Source of the DNA: Dendrobium chrysotoxum
Taxonomy: Eukaryota > Streptophyta > Magnoliopsida > Asparagales > Orchidaceae
Direction: 5' to 3'
Assembly (NCBI GenBank): GCA_019925795.1
Contig: CM034310.1
Location: 25,076,520-25,140,519 of the forward strand
DNA: 64,000 bases
The notes beneath the pieces are model-generated. The model did no database searches, was not told the DNA's origin, and was given only the letters and a program-made list of their open reading frames with translations. A program made the translations under genes and the position numbers. Shown here piece after piece: positions 22,907 through 36,917 of this stretch (position 1 is the stretch's first letter; each line of letters begins with the position of its first letter).

Positions 22907-25900
22907 AAATGATGATTTTGACACTCTTTCCAAGATGAAGGCTACTGAGGATGCGTTAGAAGCAAAAGATAAAGATAAGGTATTGTATGACAGATTGCCT
23001 TATGTTAGTGTCAGCTCATACCATGACTTGGATTTTGCCGGCTATGGAGAGTACTTCCTTTTTGAGCTTTTTAATTTGCAAATTCTGGTGCTGGTAGCCT
23101 ATTGCCACCATGCGTATTCTTTCATGCTTTGTACATATTGGATGCTGTTTTGCAGTCATATTGTTACATCTTTATCGATATGTTGCTGCTTTATTTCATA
23201 ATGCTTTCTTTTGCTCTACCCTTTTTGAACCTTGCATGTCACAATTATGATTTATGAGGGAAATGTGTAGCAAAAGTCCTACTTTTTTTTGCACCTTCTC
23301 GATGACGTCATAATATTGGGCAATGCACTTGTGAAGCAGCTTTTGCCCATCTCCTGGAGAGAAGGGACCATTCATACAACACATCATAACCTCAACTCAA
23401 CATTACCAAGCAAAGTTTTGATTGGCTTGGTAATGTACTAGTGCTTGAAAGCATGATTGGAAAGTTACTCTAGCATGTGCTTTAATTCTTTATAATTGCC
23501 ATTGGATACTTACATAAATGACTGCTTTTGAAACAGAGTATTAACTGTTTTTCATGTTCATTTGCTCAGCTATCCATTTTCTTTGGTGCAGCAAAAACCA
23601 TCTTTCGAGCTTTCTGGGAAGCTTGCTGAGGAAACTAATCGAGTACGAGGTAATTTTTTTGGCTAATTTTTTGTATTGCTTCCTAACAATGTTGCTAACT
23701 TCACATGGCCCATATCTTAGCATTTCATTAGAATCTACATTAGTTGTTACTGTTGTAAATATTAGATTACCATTTTGATCTCCATTTTTGAAGTGGCTTT
23801 TGCAATTGAATGCTAATTTTGTAAGTGTAAGTAATATTTTTTCAATCCAACCTGTTGAGTTTGCATTAAGTTTCAAGATAACTATCAAGTAGAATTGCCG
23901 TATCGTTAATGCATTGAATCTTTATATATCTGCTTTATGTTGTTAGACTGACTACTGCTGCTATTTTAAACTGTTGTCTGTTGTCAGGGATAACTCTACT
24001 GTTCAATGAACCACCAGATGCTTGCAAGCCAGATATAAGATGGCGATTATATGTTTTCAAGGCCGGTGAAGTGCTTAATGGTAATCTTTTTGAATGCTTT
24101 TAAGAGCATTACGTGCTGTACATTGGGAAACTGAAATGTGAATGTCTGAGTATTTGCTTATTTGAAGAAGCCGAATAAAGTTACTAGTAAATTACAGAAT
24201 TAGGGATTCGTTTAATTGCAATTTTCTATTTATGTACCTTCATTTTATGCCGCGTTACTGCTGTGAATCTTTTTTTTTTTCTTTGCACTTTTATGCTTAT
24301 CGGTTGAGCTTGTAACTCTTCAAGGGTTTTCACTTTCTACTTCTTTTGTTTGGTTTTGAAAACCCATTGAGACCCACAGGATTCCCTTTACTAAAAATTG
24401 TGATGGTATGAATCAGGTTTCGTGAAGTGATACCATAAATCAAAATGCAATTTAGTTTTTTTTATCACACTAGATATGATATGTGGAGGTAGAAATATTT
24501 GAAGTATGTGAATATAAAGGAATTGAAAAGTTACTTGGATGGTGTTTGTACTACTCTTTCTATAAAAATTAAAGTATATATTCATATATTAAAGAATAAA
24601 AAGCAGTATCCAGCTTCAAAAGAGTGATAGAAAGAATAAAGAAGAAAAACGAAGAAATATTCCTTTGACCTTCTGCCACCAATCAACTGTTCCCTTTTTT
24701 CATTCTTATTAATCTTCTCCATCTCCTAGTTAGTTTATTTTGTGGAAACCATCATGAATTCAGTTGCGCCTTTCAACATTGTCATTTTTGGTGTATGCTC
24801 TGTCCTGGTTGTCTTAGCATCGCATTTCAATCTATAATAGAACTTCTCATGCTATAGAGGCTATCATTGAAAGTAGTACCTTTGACATCAAATTTGTATA
24901 ACCATATCGCCTTTGATGCATCTAAATTTTAGATTCTTAATGTTGAAGGTCTTACAATGAAATTGTGGTTCTAAAAGGTTTATATTTTGATAGAGCCTTT
25001 ATATGTGCACCGTCAAAGTTGTTACCTTTTTGGGAGAGAAAGGAGGGTTGCAGACATCCCTACTGACCATCCTTCTTGCAGCAAACAGCATGCTGTTCTT
25101 CAATACAGGTGTATTACTTTGACCCTTATTAATTGATAATCTAACACCTTTATTAATAGCGTGCTTTCTCTCTTCAGAAGCGTAGACAAAGAGCAAGCGG
25201 ATGGGTTAATGTCAAAGCAAGTAAGGTAATGCATCAGATTTTTATTTAGGTCTTTATAACTGCTGCTCAGTCTCCTTTTGTTGCTTGTAATGTTGTCAGA
25301 CGTCTTATTGAATCACTGATGTTTTTCCTGTTTTTTATTATGTTAGGCCTTATCTCATGGATCTTGGAAGCACTAACGGTACATTTATTAACGTAGGAAT
25401 CTATATCCAATCTCATTTATTTTTTTGTTTGCTTTTTAAAGTAGAAATCCTTTTATCATATTTTTTGCTGAATTTTGTCCATAATTCCCACCACTGATTA
25501 GATTTCCTATTTTGCAGGAGAATCGCATTGAACCACAACGTTATTATGAACTTTTTGAAAAAGATACTATTAAGTTTGGTAATAGTAGGTATGATGTTGA
25601 TAGTCATGTAACTCGTGGTCATAGCTGTCATCAAAATAACCTATTTTTTTCAATTATTTCTTAATCTTGCTTTAGTTCATTTCCTGCTCTATTTTGTTTG
25701 TTGTTTACACTTCTAAGATATCTTTCCATTTATTTGTTGATGCTCATTGTGGCATTGAGATTCTGCTGAATTAATGTTTCTGGTGCTTTGTTTTTTTTTT
25801 TTCCTTTTGCACTTGTATTTGATTTAATCATAAAAATTGTTGATTGCTTGATATTCTTATTTTCAACATGTTCAGTGTTTTTTATGCTGAAAGATAGCCA

Positions 25901-28581
25901 GAATTGTGATGAATGCGTCTTCTTTTTAAGTTAATCTTTACGTGGCAATGAGGTTTCTCTAATCTTTGTTATGGGCATGTTGACGTGAATTCTTACTGTT
26001 CCATGACCAATTATGATGTCTGTAGTTGTTGTTGAACTAAGATAGCTATTGGTGCTGTTTACAATCCATTTTCTAATTTTCTCATGGAACTTTGCATTAA
26101 TCCATGTTATTATTCCTAGTGTTGATTCCAAGATGAAATTAGAGGGAATATAGTAATAACTGGGTGCTTTCTTTTGGGGGTTGTTTTATGAGAAAATTGT
26201 TTGTTACTGATAGTGCTAGAACTGATGAATGAGTGAGCTCATTCGTTAGCTCTACTGTTTGGTTCACGTGGAACTAAACTGAATTGATGTGATATATTTG
26301 TCATATGTCCATGATGATTATAATTTATTATCCAATTAACTTCTCTCCCATCATCCCCACCATAACAAGCATGCACACAAAATCCATGAAATTCCTTATG
26401 CTTTTCTCCCGTCAACTCCATTTTTCATAAAACATTCTATACATTGCCTCTTTTATTCTCTATATGGACTTTAGACTGTTTTCCTCCATCATTCAATGTT
26501 AAAATGAATTCTTAAATCCATCACCAATTATGATCACAGCTCATTATTGAATCTGTCATACTTCACATCGGGCATCTCCCTCCTTCTCGCCCTCTCTCCT
26601 CCACCCAACACTAATGCACTCTCCTTAGGGTCGCTAACGATCAGATCTTTAGTTAAGCTAAACTCAACTCAAGATTGTTTCATTACCTGTTTGATCAGAT
26701 CTAATATAATCTTGACCTATGAATGACTTAATATAATCTTAATTTGACTAGGATCTAGTTTGTTGATATTGATTTGAGCTTGAATTGAGCCATATCAATT
26801 CCATTCCAACTTGGAGTTGAATTTTCATCCCGACATTACTTTATTTTCAAACATGCTATAGGCATTCATGTGTATTTCTTGCATGAATGCATGCATATAT
26901 GCCCACTTGTGCCTACATAGATTGGTAGATACATACACATGCATGTTGATCTCTAAAAAGTCTCCAAGGTAGGGGTGACTCTGTCAAATTCGGGTTTAAC
27001 TTATACTAATATACCGAAAGGGGCCCATGCTGATTCCCCTAGGAGGGACGATAGCCATGAGAAGTCTCAGAGTTTGTCCTAAGTCACCTTCAATTCTCAA
27101 TTTAAAGGATCAAAAAATTCACCCAGCCAAGCATCAATCAGCCTAAAAAACCCTCAATCAAGTGCTAGCTAACTCAGTAGAGGCCTAAGATTATAAAATA
27201 TGTGAAATGACGATTAATAAAGAATCTAGAATTGTTGCAGTTAATGAGTCATCGTTAAGGTTAGTGGGCCACCATTAAGATTATCAGCATATCGAAAAGC
27301 CACAAAAAATTTTAGAATCCAATCCATTAGATTAGCCGAGTTATTGATAAGCCTTAATGGATTGCGCCGCTAATTTAAAAGGTAGTGGATAAAGTTTTTA
27401 GTGTCATAAACATATGAAACTTTATGAATAAGATTTTCCTGCCTTAGTTAGCCATTGTTAACCCTTATTGAGTCACCAAAGCCCCCATAATGGTGAGTTG
27501 ATAACTCTAATCAATGGTCCATTGGCTAGCTAAGTTAGCATTCCCCCTCATCAATAGTTAAGGGGCAACAACTCTCATGGCATTTCAAACTTTTGCTTCC
27601 ATCTGGCAAGGCCCTGCCGAAGTGCCATCTCATGCATGATCAAAGAAGAAACAAGGTATTTGGGAGTTCTTGTAAAGTTGGATCTCTCCTCTCTCCCACT
27701 TTCCTCTTTTACTTGCGTGTATTCAATATTACATGTTTTTATTTCAATGCACTACTTTTATGCCGTTCCTTTTGCGGGTTATAATATCGAAGTCCAAGAT
27801 TGTTCCTTGCCTACATCAATTTTGCATGCTGTTTGTGGATTGCCTATGCTGTGGTCATATTAAGTATGCTGACTAGTCTGTAAGTTTATTTCACTGGGGA
27901 AGGTGAAAGAAAATAGGAGTGGGAGAGAGAATCTTTGCGGGGATGGAGTGGGTTGGGGTGTGTGTCAAGATGCCAGATAGTCATGCAGAAGACTGAGCTT
28001 TGTATCTGATCTCTTTAGTTTAAAACAGCAAAAAGCCGAACTCTTGAAATTTCATATTTCCATGCATGGTTTATTGTAAGTTTTAGCTATAATTTGCCTT
28101 GTAATGGTTTCATGTAAAAGCTAGATGGTTGCACGTTTCTTGTTGTTCTAAACGTATTTCTTCTAAAGACTTTATTCCCTTCAAATATTTTGAGCCATCT
28201 GCAACTCTTGTTACCCACGGAGTGTTACAAAAATTATTTCTTAAAATCTTTTGGCAATTGGTCAGTTTTCTTTATTTTAGTATTATGATTTATCTTCTTT
28301 TTGTTCTGTTTTTTTTTCTTCTTTTTCCTCATTTAGAGGCCTGAAATTATTCATGGAGTTCTGTTACTGGTGCTCTTCGTATACTGTTCTTGAATAGCTG
28401 TTTCTTTTATCTTATAATACAAGAAGATGAGAATATAATTTTGAAAGCAGCAACTAACACTGCTTACGAACTGTTAGAATTGCATATTCAATCTGAAACA
28501 CAATATATCCTTTTATTACTACTTCATTTTTCTTATTGCAGCCGGGAGTATGTTATGCTGCACGAGAACTCAGCTGGCTGA
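22907..28581 (+). CDS. DDL: FHA-domain protein, DAWDLE/SNIP1 family, C-terminal eight exons
   Basis: Exons: 22907-22979, 23592-23649, 23988-24080, 24994-25108, 25178-25225, 25347-25392, 25518-25588 and 28542-28581 (TGA). All borders are GT-AG, and the 544 bases join into one open frame of 180 codons, with the first base completing a codon from an upstream exon. Order: an acidic/Lys segment (KMKATEDALEAKDKDK), QKPSFELSGKLAEETNRVRG, then the FHA fold with its phosphothreonine-binding signatures FGRERR, SCSKQHAV and DLGSTNGTFIN, ending NSSREYVMLHENSAG. In Arabidopsis DDL the FHA domain binds phosphorylated partners including DCL1 and supports microRNA precursor processing in the nucleus. The Arg/Ser-rich N-terminal exon is missing; no candidate is seen back to 12 kb. 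The gene therefore has a very long first intron or is 5'-truncated. Confidence 0.87.
25589..28541 (+). other. Long last intron of the FHA gene
   Basis: A 2953-base intron, far longer than its neighbours (69-913 bases). It has GTATGA donor and TTATTGCAG acceptor. It contains no recognised coding sequence. The part at 26640-27600 has a different texture (TCATCGTTAAGG-type words) and may be an old insertion whose ends I could not find. Confidence 0.6.
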
Positions 28582-30065
28582 ATGGCTTGGATACCATGCG
28601 CCCATACACGTTGGTTTTATTTACTCGAGCCTTAGCTCTCCTTTTGTTGTTGAATTTTCTGCCCTGTGATGATGACTTTGGATGATAGGAATTCCTTGTT
28701 GATTCGTTTCAATTATTATCAGCATTTCTGTAGCAGATAATGTTTGAGATCCTCAGGACTCGCAATTTATTAGCCAAATGATGTTTGTGAAAATATGCCA
28801 TCGTACTGCTCCAGTTATTAGTGTTTGGAGATGTGAACTTGGTTGCTTTTCATTTTTTGCCCCATTGTGTGGCGGCGGCGGTAAGTATTAAGAGTTTTGG
28901 GGGGCTTTCAACTTTCTATGCCACTTGAAATATTATGGTTGGCAGATGAACAATTAGCTCAAGACCTACAACATGATTTCATATGCTTATATAGCTACTT
29001 AAAGCAAAAAAACAATGGCTGTGTAAAATATCTACTATCTGACAAAACTGTAGCGTGTGGACCTCACGAGGTTGGGTATTATTGCTGAAGAAGATAGCAT
29101 TAAGAGGCTGTTTCGTTACCTGTAATGGGAGCGTAAAATATTCTAAATGTAGGAGTTTTGAAAATATTAATATTTGATTTAAAATAAAATAAATATAGTG
29201 TAAATTTTTATTGCGGTTATAATTCACCATCCTGTTCATTTTTGGTGTATTTGAAATTCCTCTTATTTGGACGAGTTTTAAATACATCGGAAATTGATTT
29301 CAAATATTGCTTCCTGCCACCACCATGCATCGATCGCCGACCACCAATGACACCACCGGTCGCCTCCGATTAAAAAACATCTAATAATTTAATAACAACT
29401 TCTGAGTTAATAATTCATGTTGAATTATTAAAGTCGCTTATTATATCTATACCTGTCAGGTTATATTTCATTCATGTTTACCTTTTTCATGGATTTAGAA
29501 ATATAGGTTGATTTCCAAAACTATCGTTATAATGAGGCTAAAATCTTTATCTACAGGCCGAAGAGATAAAGAAGTTGCTTTATTTTTGAACCCTTTAGGG
29601 CATTTGCATATTAAAAATGTTGATCTCTCTGAAAAATAAAATTAAACATGAACATTGGGTAACTAAAAAGGTGAAATAAAACGTTAGCCTCCACGTTACT
29701 TCGCAGTACTAGCCTTTTCAATTTTCTTTCAACTGTTCACGTCTAGTTATTTTTAATGGATCTCTGGGATCATTAAATATTTATTTATTTGTTTCAAAAA
29801 TAAATAAAAATGTAAAATGAATATTAATAAAATAAAACAAATGAGAATTTCAAGTGTAATTGCAGTCATCCTTGATCACAAAGGCAGAGTTATGGGCTTC
29901 GTTTGGGATAGTTTTTTTCCAGCTTTATAAAATAATTTTTAAGTATAAAAAAATTTTGTACTAAAAAAATTGTCTTAGAAAACAATAAAAAAGTTGTCGT
30001 AAACAAAATCATAGTTTTGGGGGTATTAAAAGCTTGTGCCTATATTAACCAATTTATATATTTAG
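28582..30065. other. 3' flank of the FHA gene and intergenic DNA
   Basis: The first few hundred bases are the likely 3' untranslated region of the FHA gene. Beyond that only AT-rich DNA is seen, with possible MITE-like words (GGCTGTTTCGTTACC near 29110; GGGCTTCGTTTGGGAT near 29893) without confirmed partners. Confidence 0.4.
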
Positions 30066-30271
30066 CTCTAATGTACTAGGTCATAAATAAACTTATTTGT
30101 TGGCTCTCTGGCGATTCTTGGTCGATTTAGGGCTTCTGTTCGTGTGCTTCGGTTTCGATCTACTGGCGATCCAGTTTGGATTTCCGTCTTACGTTCGTAA
30201 TCTTTGTCTTTCATTCGATCTTTCTGAGGCTTTTGTTTGAGGTTTTTTTCTAGTTTTTTTGGCTTTGGGGG

Positions 30272-31775
30272 ATGACGACTACGTCGTCATCTAACCCCCC
30301 GATATCTTCCATCCCTGATGGTCGTTCTCGGTCCTTCAAGGATGTCGTTTCAGGTTCTTCTTCTTCTGCGCCTAAGCTCAACTTTGTGCACACCTCTTTT
30401 AAGGGTTGCCCGGCTCTTATGTTCGATGATTTGGTGGTCTATCAGTTGGCTGCCCCATTTGCGCTTACACTTGTTGGTAAATTTATTTTTGCGTAGGCCT
30501 AATTTGGATGTTATTAGAAAATTTTTGTAAGCTTGAAACTCTCGGGTGCCTTTCATGTGGGTTTGTTGGACCTCGTCATATTGCAATCCAATTGACGAAC
30601 GATCTTGATTATAGCCATATCTTTGCGAGAAGATCCTATTATATTCAAGCGTGTCAAATGCGTATTCTCAAATGGACGCCAAACTTTGATGTGAGGGAAG
30701 AATCGCCTATTGCTCCGATTTGGATTTCGTTCCCTAACTTGAGACTTCATTTTTTTAATTCGCAAATCTTGTTTGGGCTTGCATCGATTTTTGGGAGATC
30801 TTTACAAACGGATCAAACCATTGCTTCTATCTCTCGACCCTCCGTGGCTCATGTTCTTATTAAACTTGATGTTTCTAAAAAACACCAAAGTGAAGTTTGG
30901 ATATGTTCTGAGCTGAATGGATACTTCCAAAAAGTGGAATTTGAAAATCTTCCTATCTTTTGTTCTCATTGTAAAATGCATGGCCATGATGTTAATGAAT
31001 GTTTTAGGTTGCATCCTCAACTTTGTAAAGATAAAAAGCCGTGTCCAAACAATCTCAACAAAATGATGGGCATCGTATTGAGAATGATAATTTGCCTACT
31101 GCTGAGATTGAAGGAAATAATTCCAATTTGGGCGATGCTCCTTTACCTGCACTTATTGACCATCCCCCCAGTCATATTGCTTCGGTTCCTACCATTGTGG
31201 ATGCTCCTCCCTGTGTGCCGGTTAATGCTATTAGTACTTTGGCTAGTTCTCCCAACTATTGTGACAACTTGGGGAACCAAGTGATAATTGATACTTGTCC
31301 TCTATATAATGCTACCTCTATATTGCTGGTTATGGACCGTTTGTTGATTACTAAAAAATCCTCTAATATTGATACTTCTCTATATATTGTTCATGACCAG
31401 GGAAATGTGTCTAAAAACAAAAGTAATAGTAGAGACAATAACTTCAAGCCTGATGAAAAGGCTTTGGTTGAGAAAGAGAATGAAGAACTTGGCTTGAATA
31501 GCAATGCTATTGAGGATGGAGATTTGTTGGAAGAAGTTCAGCTTCCCCAAAAGGGTAAGGGAAAGGATTTGATTATTGACTATAAGTCACCCTCTACATC
31601 TCTTTATAATAGTAATGCTTTAACTGATACTGATGAAGTGAAATTTTCTGCTAAATGCTTTGTTAAAGATGACAATGATACTAGTTTCATTAAAGCTCAT
31701 AATAAGCGTGGAAGAAAGAGCAAGAACCTTGTTTTACAATTGGGTAGAAATACCCATTCACATACTAGTCGTTAG
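30272..31775 (+). pseudogene. LINE ORF1 (gag-like RNA-binding protein), frameshifted
   Basis: Starts ATGACGACTACG. The first frame ends at 30496 and the protein continues in another frame from about 30490 to 31050, then in a third to the TAG at 31773. The middle part resembles the DUF4283 region of plant L1 gag-like proteins and ends in a CCHC knuckle (CSHCKMHGHDVNEC, about 30960-31003). The last part is a Ser/Asn/Asp-rich tail. This protein would coat LINE RNA. Two frameshifts inactivate it. Confidence 0.88.
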
Positions 31776-31796
31776 CATTGTTTCTCATGTTTAAAT

Positions 31797-34700
31797 ATAT
31801 CATTTCAAATGTTAGGGGTATTGGGTGCTCTTCTTCTCGCGTGCGGGTGAAGAATTTATGTCGTATCCATGATATTTCTATTCTTATTTTACTTGAACCT
31901 CTAGTTAATGTCTCTAACTTACTTAGTACTGCTAAATTTTTAGGTTTTAAGTACGCCACTGCGAATTGTGCTGTAAAATTTGGTTATTTTGGAAAGATCC
32001 AGTTCGGATTGATATTCTTGGAAATTTTACTCAAGTTTTGCATTGTAACATTGAAGTTTTAAATCTTAATTGTTGTGCTTCTTTTATTTATGCTGCTTCC
32101 TCTCGTGGGATTAGAAAAATTCTTTGGGAGCAGTTATCTGACTTTCATAGTATTTGTCATTTGCCTTGGACCGTGAGGGTGATTTTAACGCCATCTCTAA
32201 CCCCTCGAAGCGAATTGGGGGGTCTTCTCCTATTTTGTATTCTATGGAGGATTTTAACAATATGATTATGGATTATAATCTATTGATATTGGCTATTTCG
32301 GTGATAAATTTACTTGGAACCGGGAATAATTATGGCAAAGGTTGGATCATATTTTATTTAATGATAACTTGATTAACGCTTTTAGTTCCATTTCTATTGA
32401 GTATCTTAGTCGTACTTTTTCTGATCATTCTCCTTTACTTCTTGCTCTTAACATTGACATGTGAACTTTTTTCCTCAATTTCATTTTCAAAATATGTCGT
32501 TACAGCATGACTCGTTTCTGAATGTTGTTCAGAATAATTGGGATGCCCATTTACATCTAGATAATTCTATCAATGGCATGAAAAGATTTGGCTTAAATTG
32601 AAAAGGCTTAAACAACTTTTAAATTGGTGGAATCACAATGTCTTTAAAAATATTTTTTCTAATATTTTGAGTGCTGAAGAGGCTGTCAATAATACTGAGC
32701 TTACTTGTCAAAACTCTCCTTCTGATGCTAATTTTGCTTTACTCAAAGAGGCTAAGGATTGTTTCTTTAAATTACATGCTCATGAGGAGACTTTTTGGAA
32801 ACAAAAAGCTGCTACTAAACATCTGGTGGAAGATGATAATAATACGAAATATTTTCATGCTTTGGTTAAATGACAACGTGCTAAGAATTACATTAATAAA
32901 ATCAAACGTGAGGATGGTTCTGTTACTGAGAATGCTGAGAAAATTGCCTTGTTGGCTATTCAACATATTCAGGAACGTCTTAATAAGGATTTTATCCCTT
33001 GTGATATTGACAACCCTGTTATTATTTCTAATCTCATCTCGAATGAGGATAATGATTTGCTTACCAAACCTCCCTCTTTAGATGATTTGAAAGATATTGT
33101 TTTTGACATGAATGGTAACTCAGTTGCTGGTCCGGATGGTTTCACTACCAATTTTTTTCAAAAAGCTTGGGGTATTATTAAGGATGATCTTTATGACGCG
33201 GTTTTGGAGTTTTTTGCTGGTCATGCTTTGCCTAAATTTTTTGCTTCTACTTCTATTATTCTCATCTCTAAGAATAATGATGCTAGCAATTGGAATGACT
33301 TTAGACCTATTAGTCTTTGCACTTTTTTTAGTAAACTGATTTCTAAAATTTTCATGAATCGTTTAACTATTATTCTTCCTAAGATTATTTCTCCTTTCCA
33401 AATGAGCTTTGTTAAAGGTCGTGCTATCTCTGATAACATTTTGTTGGCCCAAGAATTCTACCATGACTTAGATTTCAAGGTGAGGGATGGTAATATTATC
33501 TTCAAGCTTGACATCTCTAAATCCTATGATAACATTAGTTGGCAATTCATTTATAACATCTAGCGTCTTTTTGGTTTTAACTTGGTGTTCATTAACCTTA
33601 TTAGAAATTGTATTGAAGGTTCTTTCTTTTCTATTATTATCAATGGCAAGACCTCTAGCTTTTTAAAATCTTCTCATGGTTTAAGGCAGGGAGATCCTAT
33701 ATCTCCGACTCTTTTCATTATTGCAGTTGATTATCTTTCTAGAAGCCTTGTTAACCTTTTTGAAAACCACCCCTCTCACTATTTCAGGGCTAGGGGGTTT
33801 CCTATATCTCATTTATGTTTTGCTGATGATTTTATTATCTTTATGAATGCATCTTGTAATAAGATTAATAAGCTTTTGGATTTCTTTTACAATTTTCAAA
33901 TTGTTAGTGGCCTATCTTTAAACAATAAAAAATATTATTTCATTGTTTCTAACAAGTTATCTAATGCTCGTATCACGGCTATTAAAGTCCTTACGAGTTT
34001 TGTGCATGGCCAGTTACCTATCAAGTATCTTGGTATTCCTCTTTTTAAAGGTAGAAAGAAATCTTTTTTGTTTGATGATTTAATCACTTCTGTGCAGAAT
34101 AAACTCTTATCTTGGGATTCTAATTTTTTAAGCTTTGGAGGTAGGCTTACTCTCATTAAAAGTGTTCTTTGTTCTCTCCCTGTTTATTCTTTCCAAACCT
34201 TGCTTCCCACTAAAATGGTGTGTAATAGAATTGATAAGATCCTTAATAATTTTTTTTGGAAAGGTTCTAATATTAACACTAAAATTGCTTGGGCTTCTTG
34301 GGACAAGTGTTGTGGGGTTTTGAAGGAGGGGGGCTTGGGCTGTAAAAGCATGGTGGATTTGGCCCGTGCTTTTTCTTTCAAATTATGGTTTACTTTTCAT
34401 GCTAAGTTGTCTTTATGGGCTAAATTTATGTATTCCAAATATTGTGTGGAAAAACATCCTACTACCTGTTCTTTTAAACATGGTGATTCTAAAGTTTGGC
34501 AGAGGCTGTACAACATTAAGTGGGAGGTGGAGCCTCATCTCTCTTGGGGTCTTGGAGGTGGCAATATTTTCTTTTGGTAGGATTAATGGTTAGGTAATCA
34601 ATCCATTAACTCTCTTATTAGTTCTACCTCTACTGCTGCGGTTAAGGTAAATGTTTTCATTAATAACAATTATTGGGACTATGATAAGCTCGCTAATGTG

Positions 34701-35834
34701 ATCCCTGACTTTATTATTCAAAAAATTCACAATATTCCTTTGAATTCGGAGTCTAAGGACATTTTATTATGTAATTTGGCTAATGATGGGATTTTCAGAT
34801 TAAAAGATGCTTGGCATATTTTTAGAACTAAAAATATGGTTACTAGCATTTTTTCGATGTTGTGGCATAGAAGCATCCCTCCTACTGTTGCCATTTTTAT
34901 TTGGAGAATTTTACATAGATTCATTCCCACGGAAGATAACTTGATCAAAAGAGGTTTTGTTCTTCCATCTAAGTGTCAATGTTGTTACCATGTGGAGAGT
35001 ATGCACCATGTTTTTGTTTAGGCGCCTCTTGCGGTTAAAATTTGGTGTCATTTTGATGATCTCTTCAAATTAAACTATTTTAATTCGAATTTGTCTATTA
35101 ATGCTCTTCTTAATGCTTAGTTTGTTAATTCTAAAGACTATATTAGAAATGTTATCCCTTCTCTTATTTTGTAGTTTCTTTGGATAGAGAGGAATAATTC
35201 TCTTTTTAATAGCATTAAAATGGACCTTCAGAGGGTTATTAAGAATGTGAAAGACAAATTGCTGAGTTTGTTTTCTGTTAAGTTGCTTTCTACCAAAAGT
35301 TTCAAAATTTGTTATGATGTTGTTATTGACTTAGGTATCAGGTTGGAGGCTCCTTTGCTTTCTTCTTACCCTTGTTTTGTCTCTTGGGTTAAACCCGATT
35401 TGGGTTTCTTCAAGCTAAATATTGGTGTTTCTAATGAGATTAATATTAGGGGGCTTGGTGGCCTCATTAGAGATTGCCATGGTAATGTTATTCGTGCTTT
35501 TGCGGGTTCTTTGCTTAACGGTAATTTTCATTTGGCTTCTCTTCTTGCGATTCTTCATGGGTTGAGAAATTGTATGTCTCTTGGCATATCTAATATTATT
35601 ATTAAGGCTGAGTCTACTCATAACTTTCAGTGCATTTTTGAAGGTGTTGATTCTGTTTGTAATTCAGAGGTTTTTTATACTGTTAGGGATATTAAACATC
35701 TGATGGTTTATATCAATGTTTCTTTTTCCCATGTGTTTAAAGAAGCTAATGCTTGTGCTAATTGGTTGGCTCATTTTCGTTTTGGGATGGATTGTTTCAT
35801 TGATTCTTGGAAGCCAATTTTCCTATTTCTTTAA
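31797..35834 (+). pseudogene. LINE ORF2: endonuclease, reverse transcriptase, RNase H (broken)
   Basis: Endonuclease start NVRGIG (31810), then GDFNAISNP (about 32170) and SDHSPLL (about 32420) in shifted frames. Reverse transcriptase spans 32949-34580: AGPDGFTTNFFQ, FRPISLC, LRQGDPISP and the catalytic FADD at 33817-33830. A zinc-binding C-terminal region follows (SKCQCCYHVESMHHVFV, about 34968-35020) and then an RNase H fold (35395-35800; GGLIRDCHGNVI, FKEANACANWLAH). Breaks: shifts in the endonuclease, TGA near 32871, TAG near 33561, TAG near 34578 and others. The enzyme would nick target DNA and copy LINE RNA; this copy cannot. Confidence 0.92.
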
Positions 35835-36917
35835 AAGGCCTTTTAAGATTGGAAAAAATTTATTTACCGTATATTAAGATTTAATCTGTTTATGTTTTAT
35901 TTAGTTGGTTGTGGGCTTTTTGGGTTTTATGCTATCTGGTTTTGTTGTTCGTTTTGGGCTCCTAGGTGGTCCACCATTGGCTTGTTTGGATGTCCTGTCC
36001 TGGTGTGGTTACTGGGTATTATTCTGGTGGTTCTCAAGGTTTTCCTTGGTATGTTATATCCGATCTATGGTGGTTTTCTGATGGCTTGTGGTTTATGTTT
36101 TGGGCACATGGATGGGGTTTGCTGGTTTGCTGGGTTGTCCTGTCGGGATGTCGCTGGGAGCTGGTTGAGCTTTCCTTGGGGTGTTATGATTGGTTCCTTA
36201 TTGGGTGTGGGTAGCTGCTCTTCTTGGTGTTCCTTTCTAGTTCTTCCTAAGCAGAATTATTTTGGGTGGCTCTGCCTCCAAGCCGTTGTGGTGACTTGTT
36301 TTGCTTTGTGCCTGTTGTAACCTATTGTATGTCTTGGTTTTGTTGTGTTGGTGGCTGGTTGGGCCGGAGCTATGTTGCTAGTGTCTTTCCTGTGTTGCCT
36401 GTGACGGTTTTCATTCATGATGGTTGGGTGGTTCATTTTTTTTCCTAGGATGACTGCTACTTTCATTTGTGTGGTTTTTGAAATTTTCCTGTTATAGTGG
36501 ATAACTGTTGGGATTGGTATACATTTATTAGAATATGGTTTATTGATAACTGTTGGAATTGGTATACTATCCTTTTCGTTAATTTTTATCATATCTTTCT
36601 TGGGCTTATCTCTTTTTGTAGAATTACTACCTTGCAGGTATTTGTAGAGAGATCGCACTAGAGAAGGTTTTGAGGCTGGTTGCTACTTTTTATTGCTCTC
36701 CTTATTTTTGGGTGCTCGTACTTGTCCACCGTAGAATGTACCTAGGGTTTCATGTTCTTTTGATTAATAGAGGCCTCAAACTCTTAGGTTTTTTATTTTA
36801 CTATCTTTTTGTAGCTCCTTCGAGCAGTAGTGAGCTTGAGGCCTCTTTAAGGATCATGTAATTTTTTTCTGAATTAACGCATAGGGGCCCTACCGTTGGG
36901 GTTTCCCTAAAAAAAAA

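Larger units (their letters stand above)
30084..36917 (+). mobile_element. L1-type LINE with RNase H, full length, inactive
   Basis: Bounded by target duplications CTCTAATGTACTAGGTCA (30066-30083) and CTCTAATGTATTAGGTCA (36918-36935), 17 of 18 bases identical. Contents in order: 5' UTR (30084-30271), ORF1, ORF2 (endonuclease, reverse transcriptase, zinc-binding region, RNase H) and a ~1.1-kb 3' UTR ending CCGTTGGGGTTTCCCT plus a short A tail. Frameshifts and stops in both ORFs make it inactive, but the near-perfect duplication shows that the insertion is complete and not ancient. Confidence 0.95.

Noticed and set aside
35892..36320. 142-codon hydrophobic ORF
   Set aside because: Lies in the T/G-rich 3' UTR of the LINE; the apparent membrane protein is compositional.
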